Assembly (NCBI GenBank): GCA_002751075.1
Contig: NAOQ01000017.1
Span: 82,262-146,261, forward strand
Source of the DNA: Ichthyophonus hoferi
Lineage: Eukaryota > Opisthokonta > Ichthyosporea > Ichthyophonida > Ichthyophonidae
Reading direction: 5' to 3'
Length of the DNA: 64,000 nucleotides
The notes below the pieces were generated by a model that did no database searches, had not been told where the DNA came from, and was given only the letters and a program-made list of their open reading frames with translations. The translations under genes were made by a program, and so were the position numbers. How positions within the stretch are numbered: position 1 is the stretch's first letter; each line of letters begins with the position of its first letter. Shown one piece after another: positions 28,101 through 40,170 of the stretch.

Positions 28101-31100
28101 TAGATGTAAAGCGAAAATGGACACTAAAGGCCCTATATTATCCATATGCATTTATATGTAGATATTTGTCTATTATAATATTCACATATTTGCTGTTGAA
28201 ATAAGAATATTTAATTAATTTGAGTAGTTCTTTATATATCTGCAAACATTTACTATTATTAGCAATTATTAGTACATATATAGCCTGGGGAAACTAGTTA
28301 GTACTTAATTAATGCAGACCCTCTTAGCCACTCAGCTAACACTAGATCTACTCCTACCCCGTGCCCCGCATGACACATACCCAGTCCAGTCTAACTTCCA
28401 CAGCAATGCTCTATAGCATATCCCCGCAGCTCACCCTTCTTACTCTCTCTATCCTGCCTATTATCGGGGCTACAGCTTTGATATATGGAGAATACCGTAA
28501 GAGATTAACAAAGCGATATCTGACTAGACTGGCTATAGAAAACCAGGTATATCCCGTGGCCTATATATATATAATGAGATGATAGGGTATGTTAGTATGG
28601 TGTGTTAGAGTATAGCGTAGTAGAGTATAATGTATTATAGTAATGTGCTATATAAAATTAGACAATAATCGTATGAATGAATATAACATATAACAGTTTC
28701 ATAAACAACATATAAATCTATTATAATATGTGCTATATAACGCGGTTGTCATTATAAACATGCTTGTTTTTCCAACTCTATCTCTCCGTGTTTGTATGTA
28801 TGTATATATGTATTTATGTATGTATAATCTTCTGATATAATAAACAGGTATCCACCGAACGACTATATGGTATACGTACAGTAAGGTCCTTCTCCTGTGA
28901 GGATAGAGAGTATCAGCGTTATAGCGATGCTGTAGACGCGTCGTTTCTTTTGGCCAGAAAAATGGGTATTGCACAAGGTTGGTTGATGTCTGTATGTCTA
29001 GCTTTGACGTCATATTATTTAGCGTCTTGTATTACTGGCTACCTATGGTCTGCTCTGATTCTTCAATATGTGTATGGGTTTGGGAAGGTATATCTTATAA
29101 GGTTATTGTTTACCTAACATTATTGGTCATTATTTCATCTCTTAAAAAATAGACATGACATCACTTCATAATTATGTGGGATAGTGTATGGTCTATATGG
29201 TCTACGGTGGACTGTAACATAGGAATACTCTTCCACCACCCCCACCTACTTACCTACTTACCTACCTACCTATCTACCTATCTACTTACCTCCAGGTGCC
29301 TTCCTTGCCGGGGGCTTCCTGATAGCCCAGGGTACATTACTGGCTGTATTATGGTCTGGTAGTGACTTTATGGTAACAGGGCTGATAACCGTTGGCAAAC
29401 TTACCTCCTTCTCTATGTATACCGCATACATGTATGTGTCAGTAGGTCAGGTGTGTAGACCCTTTACTATAAGTGTTTGGTGGTTTGGAGGTTTAGTACT
29501 ACCGCACATATGTATGAAGTATATATATATATATATTATCTATGCCTTGTGCCTTGATTATTTACGCACTGTTCTACCTATATCTTGATGTAGGGTCAAT
29601 AACCTTACTATTGCACTAGTGATTAGATCTTTGACTCTAATGCATATTGTCATACTAAGTACCTTACTATACTTTTATTCTTCATATCTAATAGATAGGC
29701 AGGCAGGTAGGTAGGTAGATGTATAGGTAGGTAGGTAGATAGATAGGTAGATAAGTAGGTAGGTAGGTATGTATATAAACACCTTGATATAAGCCTTCAA
29801 TATTATCGCCTACATGAATTACATTTTGGCCGACGGATAAGCCATACCCACATTCCTTGCTGTATACGGTATTATTATATCCTATACCCTATACATTCTG
29901 CTAACTTGTGATGCTACCTGCACATTTATAATAATACACACTCTAACAATATATTTTCCTGAGCATCTCTCGCTCCCCTATTATATATATAGGTTAGTAT
30001 AGCTATTAGTGAATTCATGAAGGCACAAGGCGCTGCCCGTCGAGTGTTTACTGTGATTGACGATTCTAATCAGGAAGGATTATCCAATCCTAAGGGCTTG
30101 ATCCTATCTAAAGGCTTCTCTGAGAAGCTAATATTTAACAATGTTTCATTTTCTTATCCAACCAGAAAGAAGGATCAGGTATTACAAGGTGGGCTATTTG
30201 ATTGGTTGGTTTATATTAGTAATAGAAGATTTCTTATTTTGTATTATATTATATTATATTATATCTAAATAGTAGATAGGTGATAGCTGATAGCTGATAG
30301 GTCAATGTAATGTATATATAGCGAAAACCATTGGATTGTTATAGATAATGTAGATTGTTTTAACGAATACTATTAGCTGATATTACTAGTACTTATGAGG
30401 CAAAATTGGTTTCTAAATAAAATGTTTACTACTATCTAAGATGTTGAGTTTAATTTTCTACTAAGTGTTAATAATTATATCTATTGATAACTGTCGTGTT
30501 AGTACCTGTATACGTATAGATATAGTATGCTACACTATTATATAACTAATATTATACTATTCTATGATGTGGTCATACTATTGTGTATATATACATGTTA
30601 TCATATATACTTACTCACATACTCCTACCAACCAAAACATAGGATTAAATTTAACTATAGAGCCTGGGACCAGCCTGGCCATTGCAGGAATATCAGGAAG
30701 TGGAAAGAGCACAATAGGTAATAAATATGTCTACCCACTTACATACAAGCACACATACATACGTACATGTGTTGTATAAGAATTATCTGTCATTACTCTA
30801 TATATATGTACATTATACTGTATTGTATATATATTGATCAATATATAATACAATTGCAAACCCTGACTTATTAAGAAACTCGCTCCGTTCATAAGGCCAC
30901 TAGTGCTGGCCTATTATCATGTACTATCATACAATCATACTATTATACTATTATACTATTATGCATACTATCATAGTCACACATTAGCATAGCGTACTCC
31001 TATCATGCCTTCATAGTACTTATTCTACTCAACTTTTCCTATACCTATAATACTATACCTATACAGGGTTGTTGCTCTCTCGCTACTATAATCCTACTGG

Positions 31101-33969
31101 TGGATCTATTACTCTAGGGGGTATAAATATCGAATCCCTTGATCCTAATTGGCTGAGAAGACAGATTGCCGAGGTCTCACAGGTATGTGTAGTGTATTAT
31201 GAAACACGTACATTGTATATTTTAAATTTTAAATTGAAATTTTAAGAATTCAAAATACCGCACTTCAATTGGTTAGACCATTTAAAGATTACCTAGAGAC
31301 TCTAATGACAATTACATTATTAGTATCATATGACATTATCAAAAAACATTTGCAGTAATGTTAATAGTAATCATAAACATAATAAAGTTTGTAATGATAT
31401 ATTTTCATACATGGATTACATGCATACAAATAGTATTGTTGTGTTGATTTATTCTCTCTCTCTCTCTCTCTCTCTTTCTCCCTCTTTCTTTTTCTTTTCC
31501 TCTTTCTTTCTATCCCTCGCCCTCTATACCTCCCTCTCTAATTGTTTATTCTTTTGTACAATAAACAAGCCCCTTCGCTGTATTTGCTTCTGTATTGGAT
31601 ATATATTTTTATAGTTATAATAAACCTTTTGTTGTAATACCCTCTGACTCCCACCATTATTATAATCCAATACATATTAATTTTAAAATTATACCAAAAA
31701 AACCAAAAAAAAATGTATTTGATTATAAAAATAAAACTAAACTAGAATTTCACTAATATTTTTTTATTTCTTATTATGTATTGGTCACTATTGTTCACTA
31801 TTTATTCTAGCTTTTAACCCATATTGAACTATATGTTTCCTATATTCTTCCTATATACAACTCTCCAGCACATATGATAGATGTTGAAAATGGAATAGGA
31901 AAAGTTTTATATTCCATTAGATTATAGTATAGTATATTATGGTATATTATATTATATATACTAATATGCACTGACATTCTATTGTTGGCCCTTTGTGGGA
32001 TATAAGTTTATAACCATTAAAATTTATGGTGTCATCCTATTGGCCTATTAAATTACAAGCAAGGTTTAATCTTATAAAAATACATATATATATAATAAGT
32101 AAATATAAACAATTAAAATATTCTATTCAAATTTAAAAGCATATCCCCATTGGTTCTGCCTAGACATGATGTCACGACATGTAGAGAGTAGGCACTGGCA
32201 ATCTGATCTTGGTTTAGGTTAACTGAAATTAAGCTGTAAAGTAATATTGGGTATTAATACGTCCTATGTGTTATTATACTATATTTTATGATGATTTTAC
32301 TCTACCTGTACTAATATTTTTTTTTATAGTATTTTTTATTAACAATAAGAATGTTTGTAAACATGAAGGTGTAGTAATAAGTTACTGTAGCTAATACCAT
32401 CACATAGTTCTGTTTACACAATTAGCACTGGTTCATTTTAAAACCACTACATATGGATGTCATGCATAATGGCGTAGATAAGTTTTGAAAAACTACATTA
32501 AATCACGATCAGAATCTCCAATAATTTAATCATATATGAACGTACCAATCGAAGAGTAAAAAGGCTATTGATTTGCGATTACTATACTAACATACATTGA
32601 CATGCTTAGGAGGCCCTCCTATTCTCAGGCAGTATTTCCGACAATATTGCCTATGGCAACCCCAGCGCTACACAGGAACAAATAGAACACGCTGCAGAAT
32701 TAGCTAATGCACACCGATTTATTACACAACTACCAAATGGCTATAAAACGGATGTAAGTTTTAGTTATGTTGAATACGCTTTAGTAGCTTGTCGTGTAGG
32801 TTTTGTTTTGCGAGTATATAGTAGAGTATGTTGGTTATCATTTTATTTTATTCTGTATATTCATATGTACGTGTATATGTATATGATGGCTATTTTGTTT
32901 GGTTTACGTGATTGCTAAACATATACTATACTATATTTTATTTAGAATTGAAAGGCGTGTAGTAGAGCTTAATCTAAAATTAATAATAATAATAATATAT
33001 ATAGTATGTTCTATGAGTCAATGGGTGTGTACGATTGAAGTATAAAATGTTCATGTATATGTATATTATACATAGATAGCGTATATATATATATATTGTA
33101 TTATGGGGGAAGTCATGTTGGTAATGTTTTCTTTTGTAATAGATTGGTAAATGTATGAGGGGTGTACTAGTTGTATTTTATCATCAAACCTATAGACCAC
33201 TATATTTGAAATATGAAGTAAAAGTTTCAACTAAAGACAAGTTTGTTCATCTTACACGTATATAGCCCATACTGTATTCATCTACACTTCCTTTCTACAC
33301 TCTCAAAACATGTATGCCATCACAGCTATCAATTAACGTTTTTACCTATTCATACCTATACTACCTACTATACACTATATCCTATCTACTATATACTATT
33401 CCAATCTATAGGTAGGGGAGAAAGGAAAGAATCTCTCGGGAGGTCAGAAGCAGCGTATTACTATCGCACGAGCCCTTCTGATGGATGCACCTATCATGGT
33501 ATTGGATGAAGCCACTAGTGCACTGGATGCAGAAAGTGAATATTGCGTAATCGAGGCATTGAAAACGGCTATGAAAAGAAGGACTACTATCATATTTTCC
33601 CATCATATGGCAGTACTTAAGGTTTGTATTATTACTGGTATTTTAATTTATTTTTTGTCTCGCTTGAATGTGATCGATCAGTTCTTATCAACATATATCT
33701 GTCTTAGCCTTTGCCTTTTTCCCTCTACTTATAATACATATTTTTCTGGGTTACAATAAACATTATTTTTATTGCATCTTATTGTTTCCCATTTCTTACA
33801 CATTGTTTAATCCTAGAATGCTGATTGTGTTGCGGTGCTGAGGGATGGGGCTATAGTAGAGCAAGGTCCATTTGATGATCTTGTTCGACAAGGGGGAGTG
33901 TTTAGTCGCATGGTTCTGCGTTCCGGTAGTGAAAGTCCACCTAGAAAACCTAGAAAGTATGAACTGTAA
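24379..33969 (+). CDS. ABCB-family half-transporter, ABCB10/Mdl-like, probably mitochondrial (13 exons)
   Basis: ATP-driven exporter with one membrane domain and one nucleotide-binding domain, expected to work as a dimer. Exons: 24379-25002, 25559-25705, 26158-26302, 27126-27403, 28385-28546, 28848-28977, 29296-29450, 29993-30188, 30643-30717, 31067-31182, 32610-32753, 33412-33621, 33817-33969; all phases agree, about 844 residues. The first 200 residues are basic, Ser/Thr-rich and contain [10 protein letters not shown], like a mitochondrial presequence. The membrane domain includes [19 protein letters not shown] and [12 protein letters not shown]. The ATPase shows Walker [11 protein letters not shown]-loop [19 protein letters not shown], signature NLSGGQKQR, Walker [13 protein letters not shown] and an H-loop in [10 protein letters not shown]. 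Spacing of exons 4-7 matches human ABCB10 closely. The substrate is unknown. Other ABCB half-transporters such as ABCB8 or TAP-like proteins are possible. Confidence 0.92.
28194..28312 (-). mobile_element. LTR-like fragment, inverted, in an ABCB intron
   Basis: On the plus strand it reads TGTTGAAATAAGAATATTTA and later TACTATTATTAGCAATTATTA, the reverse complement of the 3' end of the LTR-like family. It lies in the intron before the exon at 28385 and ends close to that intron's acceptor. It is a partial copy. Confidence 0.55.
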
Positions 33970-35237
33970 TATGGAACTTCAAAACTGTGCAGAGCTTGTC
34001 TAGCATGACATTGAGTTTATACGAAGGGCTCCGGACTGTTTTTACTTGCATTTTTTTAAGAATGTTAAATCATAATTAATAGTAGATACAATAGAACAGT
34101 ATGGACAAACGTAATTTTTAGAAAGAATATAGTATTGCTGATTGGGTAGTTGAAAGTGACTTAATTAAACATGTCTGTAATCACCTATTATTAATGAATA
34201 GTATATGATTGTCGCGTCCTATTTGACTTATATTTGTGGGAACAACAAATAGATAGTGAGTAAATGTATGAAAAGTCAGAAGCAAAATCAACAAGATCAT
34301 TATTTTTATTTTTAATCTCATCTAGTATTCATTATAAACTCAGGATAAGCGATGAATGGGTAATTTGATTAATAAAACTTAATAAAAAAATAATGTCATT
34401 TTCCTGTATAAGGTTTTCTCTTTCAGTTGGTATTCTAAGCATCGTCTACTAGTAAACAAAAGAGGTAATGACATAAACCTCCTATTTCACTCCCCGAATA
34501 ATATGGTTGTTTATAGGGAAATTCAGCATGAGTATACAACGCTAGTTCCTTGATCTAGGCTTAAGGTAGAGTCTTCATTGCATTTTCTTTTAAAATAAAA
34601 CGCTCTTTTCCCTTGCAAATCATCAAAATATATTTTTATTACATGTATCTGATTGTCTATCTGGTTCACCGACCTTAGTTACAAATTTGGTGGGTTACAC
34701 ACTACTCTCTCCTATATATCTTATCTTTATTGTATTACTGTACCGTTTGGAAACCTTTTGTAGATGATTGGTGAACCAATATTGCGAATAGAATATACAG
34801 CTAGCAACTACCATTCGACCTGATGGTAGTGCGTAACACTAAAAAACTGAACAAGAAAAGCTTGTGTATTTTTGGGAACTGAAGATGTATTTTCAAGTTG
34901 TTTGTATTTGAATATCATTTGAAATTTGTAAGATTATTATGCCTTATTTTTTTAATAAAAAAAATAAAGATAATAAGAATGAAAATAATAATATAATTAA
35001 ATATAATTTCACCTAACTATTCCTTTATTACTCTGGTAACTTATACCTCTAATCAATGCTCCAAGGAACCTATTGGTGGGATACAATTTTAGACCGGTGC
35101 TTATACATATAACCTAGTAGTTATCAAGTATTGATTGCAGCACAACTGTTAAGTGGTGATAAATATATTCGAAATTTCATTATATTTAGAGATTGTCTTA
35201 TAACAGGTATTCGGTATATAAGCCCTTTTATGACTAG
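33970..35237. other. Intergenic, no gene seen
   Basis: Region downstream of the ABCB stop. It should hold the 3' UTR. AATAAA-like strings occur near 34373, but the base composition makes these weak evidence. No gene or RNA was recognised. Confidence 0.5.
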
Positions 35238-35535
35238 TGTTGGGATAATAAGTAGAGACACGCGCATCCTGTGACCTATATTCGTTTAGAAGGAGAGAAA
35301 ATAACGAATTAGGGTGGGTCTTAAACTGTCCCTTTGCACACAAGGAGTATAGATATGCTAAGACATATTTATTATTATTAAACAAATCTGCAGGACTTGT
35401 CCTAGGCAGAATGCCTAGGCAATGTGCTATCCTGAACTCAAAACATGTGATCTGAAACGGCTTATTCTGTTGTTGCAGGATCGCTATCATTGGCTGGTTC
35501 AATTTTAATAGATCATCCTGGATTGTCCTGGCAAA
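35238..35535 (+). mobile_element. LTR-like copy, partial
   Basis: It starts TGTTGGGATAATAAGTAGAGAC and follows the family through GTCCCTTTGCACAC, CTGCAGGACTTGTCCTAGGC and TCATTGGCTGGTTCAATTTT, then similarity stops near 35535. It closely matches the 21.5-kb copy in the shared part. Confidence 0.65.
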
Positions 35536-36340
35536 GCATCCGTCCGATATCGACGATTCCAAAAGAGTAAGGATTGGTGTAAATTCGGCAGAGAAGACCA
35601 AGATTGCAGTTCAACATACCGAGTGTGACGACGAGAACTTACCTCATGCAAGCGAGGAAACTTTGAGCCTACGACTCACTCCACTAGATTCCATTCAATC
35701 TGATTCAAATTCTTTTCTCGATCAATATATAATGCTTACTTTAGTGGAGTATGTAACATAGGGTATAAATGAATGATTAAAATATTTCTTACAACAATAA
35801 GGTTATATGGTCAGTATGTTTCCATTACTGTTCTTTTTGGTATGATCATCAGTTTTGATCATACTATCATATTGCAGAGTATTATCTAGGGACTGGATCT
35901 TTATACCAATCCATTTCCTAACAGTAAACTGGTTCCAATGGGCTCCTCTATATTGTTTGTTCTCCATTGTGCTATTGATACTGCAAATCTTTATAGCCAA
36001 ATTTTAATTACTGGATTCAAGGCTATTGTGGTGTATAAATTTCCTAATATAGCCTATATTGTTTCACATCATAAATATCCGGCCGTTCATAATATAATCA
36101 CACAAAAAAAATTGTTTAGTCTTCGACCTTATTGAAAAAAACAAATACACCAAATCTTATTTTATTATGTCTACTTGAACTCTTTCAAAGTTTATTTGCT
36201 TCAGCATAGCCATAACCATGCTGGACCAATGAAATGTTCAGGTGAACAATAACTGACAAGAGTTTCCAAACATTTTTTTTTAGGTTTTGCCCTTTCTTGC
36301 TATGTCCATGAACGGCCAATCGCCATTGAATGTTCATTAC

Positions 36341-36745
36341 TAGTTAAAACGAGAATATTTAATAAATTTGGGTATTTCTTAATATAGCTATAAACGTATA
36401 CTATTATTAGCAATTATTATTACCATGTCCTGGGAAACTAGCTAGGGCAAACTACTGGTGTTATAAATGGCAATCTAAGATGATCTATCAAAATTCAACC
36501 AGCCAATGATGGAGATCTGGAACTGTATAATAAGCCGTTTCAGATTATATGTTTTGGGTCCAGATAGCACATTGCTTAGGCATCCTGCCTACTGATTTGT
36601 TTAATAATAATAATAAATATCTTAGCATATCTGTATTCCGTGTGTGCAAAGAGGCACTTTAAAAACCTTTTCAATCCAGTGTTATCTCGCCCTCCAAACG
36701 AATGGGTCATAGGAACGCTCGGGTCTGTCCTAATTATTCCCAATA
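36341..36745 (-). mobile_element. LTR-like copy, inverted, near full length
   Basis: The reverse complement shows GGGAATAATTAGGACAGACC at its start, then TTTGCACACACGG, CAGTAGGCAGGATGCCTAAG, TCATTGGCTGGTTGAATTTTG and TAATAATTGCTAATAGTATA. The length of about 405 bp fits the family. Termini are diverged and no flanking duplication is visible, so it is probably old. Confidence 0.65.
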
Positions 36746-37025
36746 TGGTAATCAAGAATGGTAGAATAGTGTGCCGTGGTCACAAAACCTTCCAATTCTA
36801 TAAAGTCAACGCTCCATAAATGCCAAAAAACACGTCACTCCAACCATACATCCATCCACTGACCTCTGCATGTGGACACAATTTTATTGCACTTACACAT
36901 AGTCCTCAAATCTGTATTTAAAGTTTCAACATTTCCAGCTTCAAAGTGACACTAAGGTAACGTGCAAAACAACTGGGCAACAGCCATATATTATCTCAGC
37001 CGCCAACCACCAGTCGTCAGATTAA

Positions 37026-37053
37026 GAGCCAGAGCCAGAGCCAGAGCCAGAGC
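37026..37053. repeat. Short AGAGCC hexanucleotide repeat
   Basis: More than four tandem AGAGCC units, unusually GC-rich for this window. No gene context is visible. Confidence 0.9.
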
Positions 37054-37994
37054 GGGCAGGAACATTTAGCATTCCGTGGTCCAGTGCTAACTTTTTGGTT
37101 AAAATCGGACCAATAATAAGTATTCCTATTGGCTAATACAATCTATAAAAGATCAGAGAGACCCGCTAGGAATGTCCGTCTGATTCTGTTTCCTTGTTTG
37201 AATGGCTCATATAAGTGCCTGCAAACTATGTATTGACAAATCAATTTAAAGCTTTCACGTTCTTTATTCTATGATTATTATTTGTTTTCGTTCGGATCCT
37301 CAGGCATAATTTAATTGACTTAAATAGCTTATTTCAATCAAGTATTCATTTTTAATTTCGACTCTTAGTCGTTTATGTGCCTAGGACCATGAAGAACGCT
37401 AGCGCAGCTAGCCTTCTTTTATGTAAGCGATTATACACTATTAAGTGTTTAACTTTAGATAACAAAGATTACCATGCACTATATGCAATATTGTATCACG
37501 CTTCTACTGAAAACAATAATATTAATAAACTTATCAAATTAATATGCTTACTTGTTAACTTGTCCGGATGTAGTAAGGTACATACAGTAACAATAATAGA
37601 TAGAGTACCGAATATGCAATTAATGCACTTACTCTTGCTGAAATCGTAGGAACTTTTTGGATCATGAGATCGCATGATGTAATCGGGAATCGTAGTGAAT
37701 AATGCAATTGCAATTTTTTAATTGGAAATAGTGGTCTCAACACATAGTAACTGTACTTCAAATGTGGCCGTGTGTAAGCAGTTCTGTTCTAGTATTGTCA
37801 CTATCAAAAGAAGCAACACCAGACCCAAATAGTAGGCCTTCTAGTAAAGTAACCGAATTGTTTGCTTTACCTTCTTTAGCAACTAGACATAACATGGTTC
37901 CAAGTATTAAATCATTATCACTATATTATACACTGATATACCTCAATTAAATAAATAATACATTTTCCAAACAATGTGGTAGAAACAAGCGTTC
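37054..37994. other. Spacer with unassigned open frames
   Basis: Open stretches at 37377-37649 (about 90 codons) and 37762-37950 lie here. Neither shows a domain I recognise, and neither has clear splice signals or a strong start context. They may be remains of a repeat or of a decayed gene. I do not call them genes. Confidence 0.3.
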
Positions 37995-38215
37995 CTTTAA
38001 CTTATATTTGTTTATAAGGAGAGGAAATACCAAATTAGGGATGCCTAATTCATAAATTATCCCTAAACATGCGATCTGCAATGGCTTAGTACTAGGAGCT
38101 TTACCATTGGCTGGTTCAATTTTTTAGGAGCATCTTGGATTTTAACACCAACAGATTAGATTTCACTATCTATTTTCCCAGCACGTGCAGTAATGATAAT
38201 ATTAATTGGGTTGAA
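37995..38215 (+). mobile_element. LTR-like fragment
   Basis: It contains the family landmarks TTATATTTGTTTATAAGGAGAGG, ACCATTGGCTGGTTCAATTTTTTAG, CACCAACAGATTAGATT and GTAATGATAATATTAATTG. It is a partial copy in plus orientation. Confidence 0.55.
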
Positions 38216-38649
38216 CTTTCGTTAGGATAGATTGAATATATATAGTAAATGTGATTGGATACAAAAAAAGTTATTTTGCATCATCATTAAAGGACAATTA
38301 TGACGATGACATTATCGAAAGTTTTATGATCCTGTGCAAGAATAAGTTCGGGCCAATCATTTGAGGCTATTGAAATCGTGCCATAGAAGCTGGCCTGTAG
38401 TCGCAGATGTGGCAGGTGTACTTCTCTTCTCTTTGACCCAGGGGCGCTAGAATTCTCATTACGTCATTGCGTCCATGCGTCATTCAATGCGTCAACGATG
38501 ATTTGTTCCCCGATTAAGTTCCTTTGGAATAACATCCATGTTTATAAGAATAAAAGCAAATAAGCAGCTGTGAAAGTAATAAAACATAGCTACCCTATCT
38601 GAATCACCTATCATAAATATCTTTTGTATATACATACTATAGATAGAAT

Positions 38650-38719
38650 CCGGAACTTTCTAATAATATTAAATTATTATAAGAAATATTCGAGCTAATT
38701 AAATATTCCTATTTTAACA
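38650..38719 (+). mobile_element. Short LTR-like 3'-end fragment
   Basis: ATAAGAAATATTCGAGCTAA followed by TTAAATATTCCTATTTTAACA matches the last part of the LTR-like family, including the terminal CA. Confidence 0.5.
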
Positions 38720-40170
38720 ATAAACGTGTACGGGGAACTGGTTATAATCTTCAGATATTTTATCGGTAAGCATCGGCTTCTCCACTAACACTTATCTATT
38801 TTTATGGGATCACATGTTCTGTCGGTAGATTGATAGATATTCCATCATTGAGTTAATGCCAGCTGGTTTTGAATTTAAATATTCTTGCATATATTAAAAT
38901 AACATCCATCAAATTGCAACAGATCCAATACAGGAAGGAAATTGTAGTCAATATTAAACATTATTTTTAGTTGAAGTGGTAAATTATGGCTTAGATATTG
39001 CCACCAATTTTGATTTTAAAGTCTGTAATGATACTAACTTTAAGTTCCGACTTCGGAGGCCACACCCTTACCATAACCATATAGTATTTGATATCACGCA
39101 TAAACATGAAAGGTTTCAAGTATGTTGTTGTACGTCTTTTTTACACCTCACTATTTACTTTGGGAGAGTAACTACCACATAGGCTAAAGTCAATGCATAC
39201 TCCTACTAGTCCGTCTCTTTCTTGTCCAGTCCAGTTATCATTGTCATTCCTTCTTTATTTTACAATTTATTCCTCTTTCATATGTAAGCTGTCTAGACAT
39301 AAATATTGATATGAATTTATTTAATTTATGTATGCCTATATGTAGGTCATAGTCATAATGTTAGATAATTTTTTATATGGCTATATATATTCAGTCAGGA
39401 ATAATCTACTTGTGAGTAATGGGTTCTTAATTAATAGATCTGTACATAAAATAATAGCTAATAATTCGGTACGTAGTACATGTTTGCAGATCTTGAAATA
39501 AACCCTACCATTACAGTAACATTTTGAACACCTTATACTGGCACTAATTTTATGCTCCATTGAACTCGTAACGAACAGTGTCAAAAAGAACAGAGTTAGT
39601 TATATGACAACAGTCAAACCTTGACCACGCCTTGTCCTTCCCTTCACCGATATGTATCAATGACTGGACATCATTAACACCATTCTGGAGTGATATCTTG
39701 GATGCCTGGGAATAGTCTCTAAGCAGGTACTAGAGGTTTGATACAATACTGAAAACCAAAAGCAATGGAATTGAATATCGCAGTGTAGCCTAACTCAACT
39801 AAGTTGCTAGTATGGATTTACAAAATAAATAAATAAAAGAATAATAAGAACGAGTTGCAAATGTACTTACTTGTTGACCACCTTCTGTTTATTAGTGCTC
39901 CGAAACACAGTTTCAGATATTAGGTCGTATGTAATAACAAAGATTATTTGAAAATAAATATTCAATGCTTATATTTTAAGCCGAGTAAAGATGGCATCGT
40001 CAGAAAACACGCGTATCGAGTGGCATAATGTACAAAAAAGGTATATACGCCCATCGCTATCTATCGCTCTTCAACCATTCGTATTTATTCACATATTCAA
40101 GTGCTCTGCCGGTTTTTTCAGAGAGTACATAAGTATGCTAATAGCTAGCAAAAAGTCACCGGAAAAGCGT
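38720..40170. other. Intergenic, no gene seen
   Basis: AT-rich spacer reaching the stop codon of the minus-strand ABCG gene. An open stretch at 38976-39182 (67 codons) has no recognisable domain and is not supported as a gene. Confidence 0.45.

Noticed and set aside
35149-35601. 150-codon minus-strand open frame
   Set aside because: It covers an LTR-like copy in antisense, has no recognisable domain and is probably chance.
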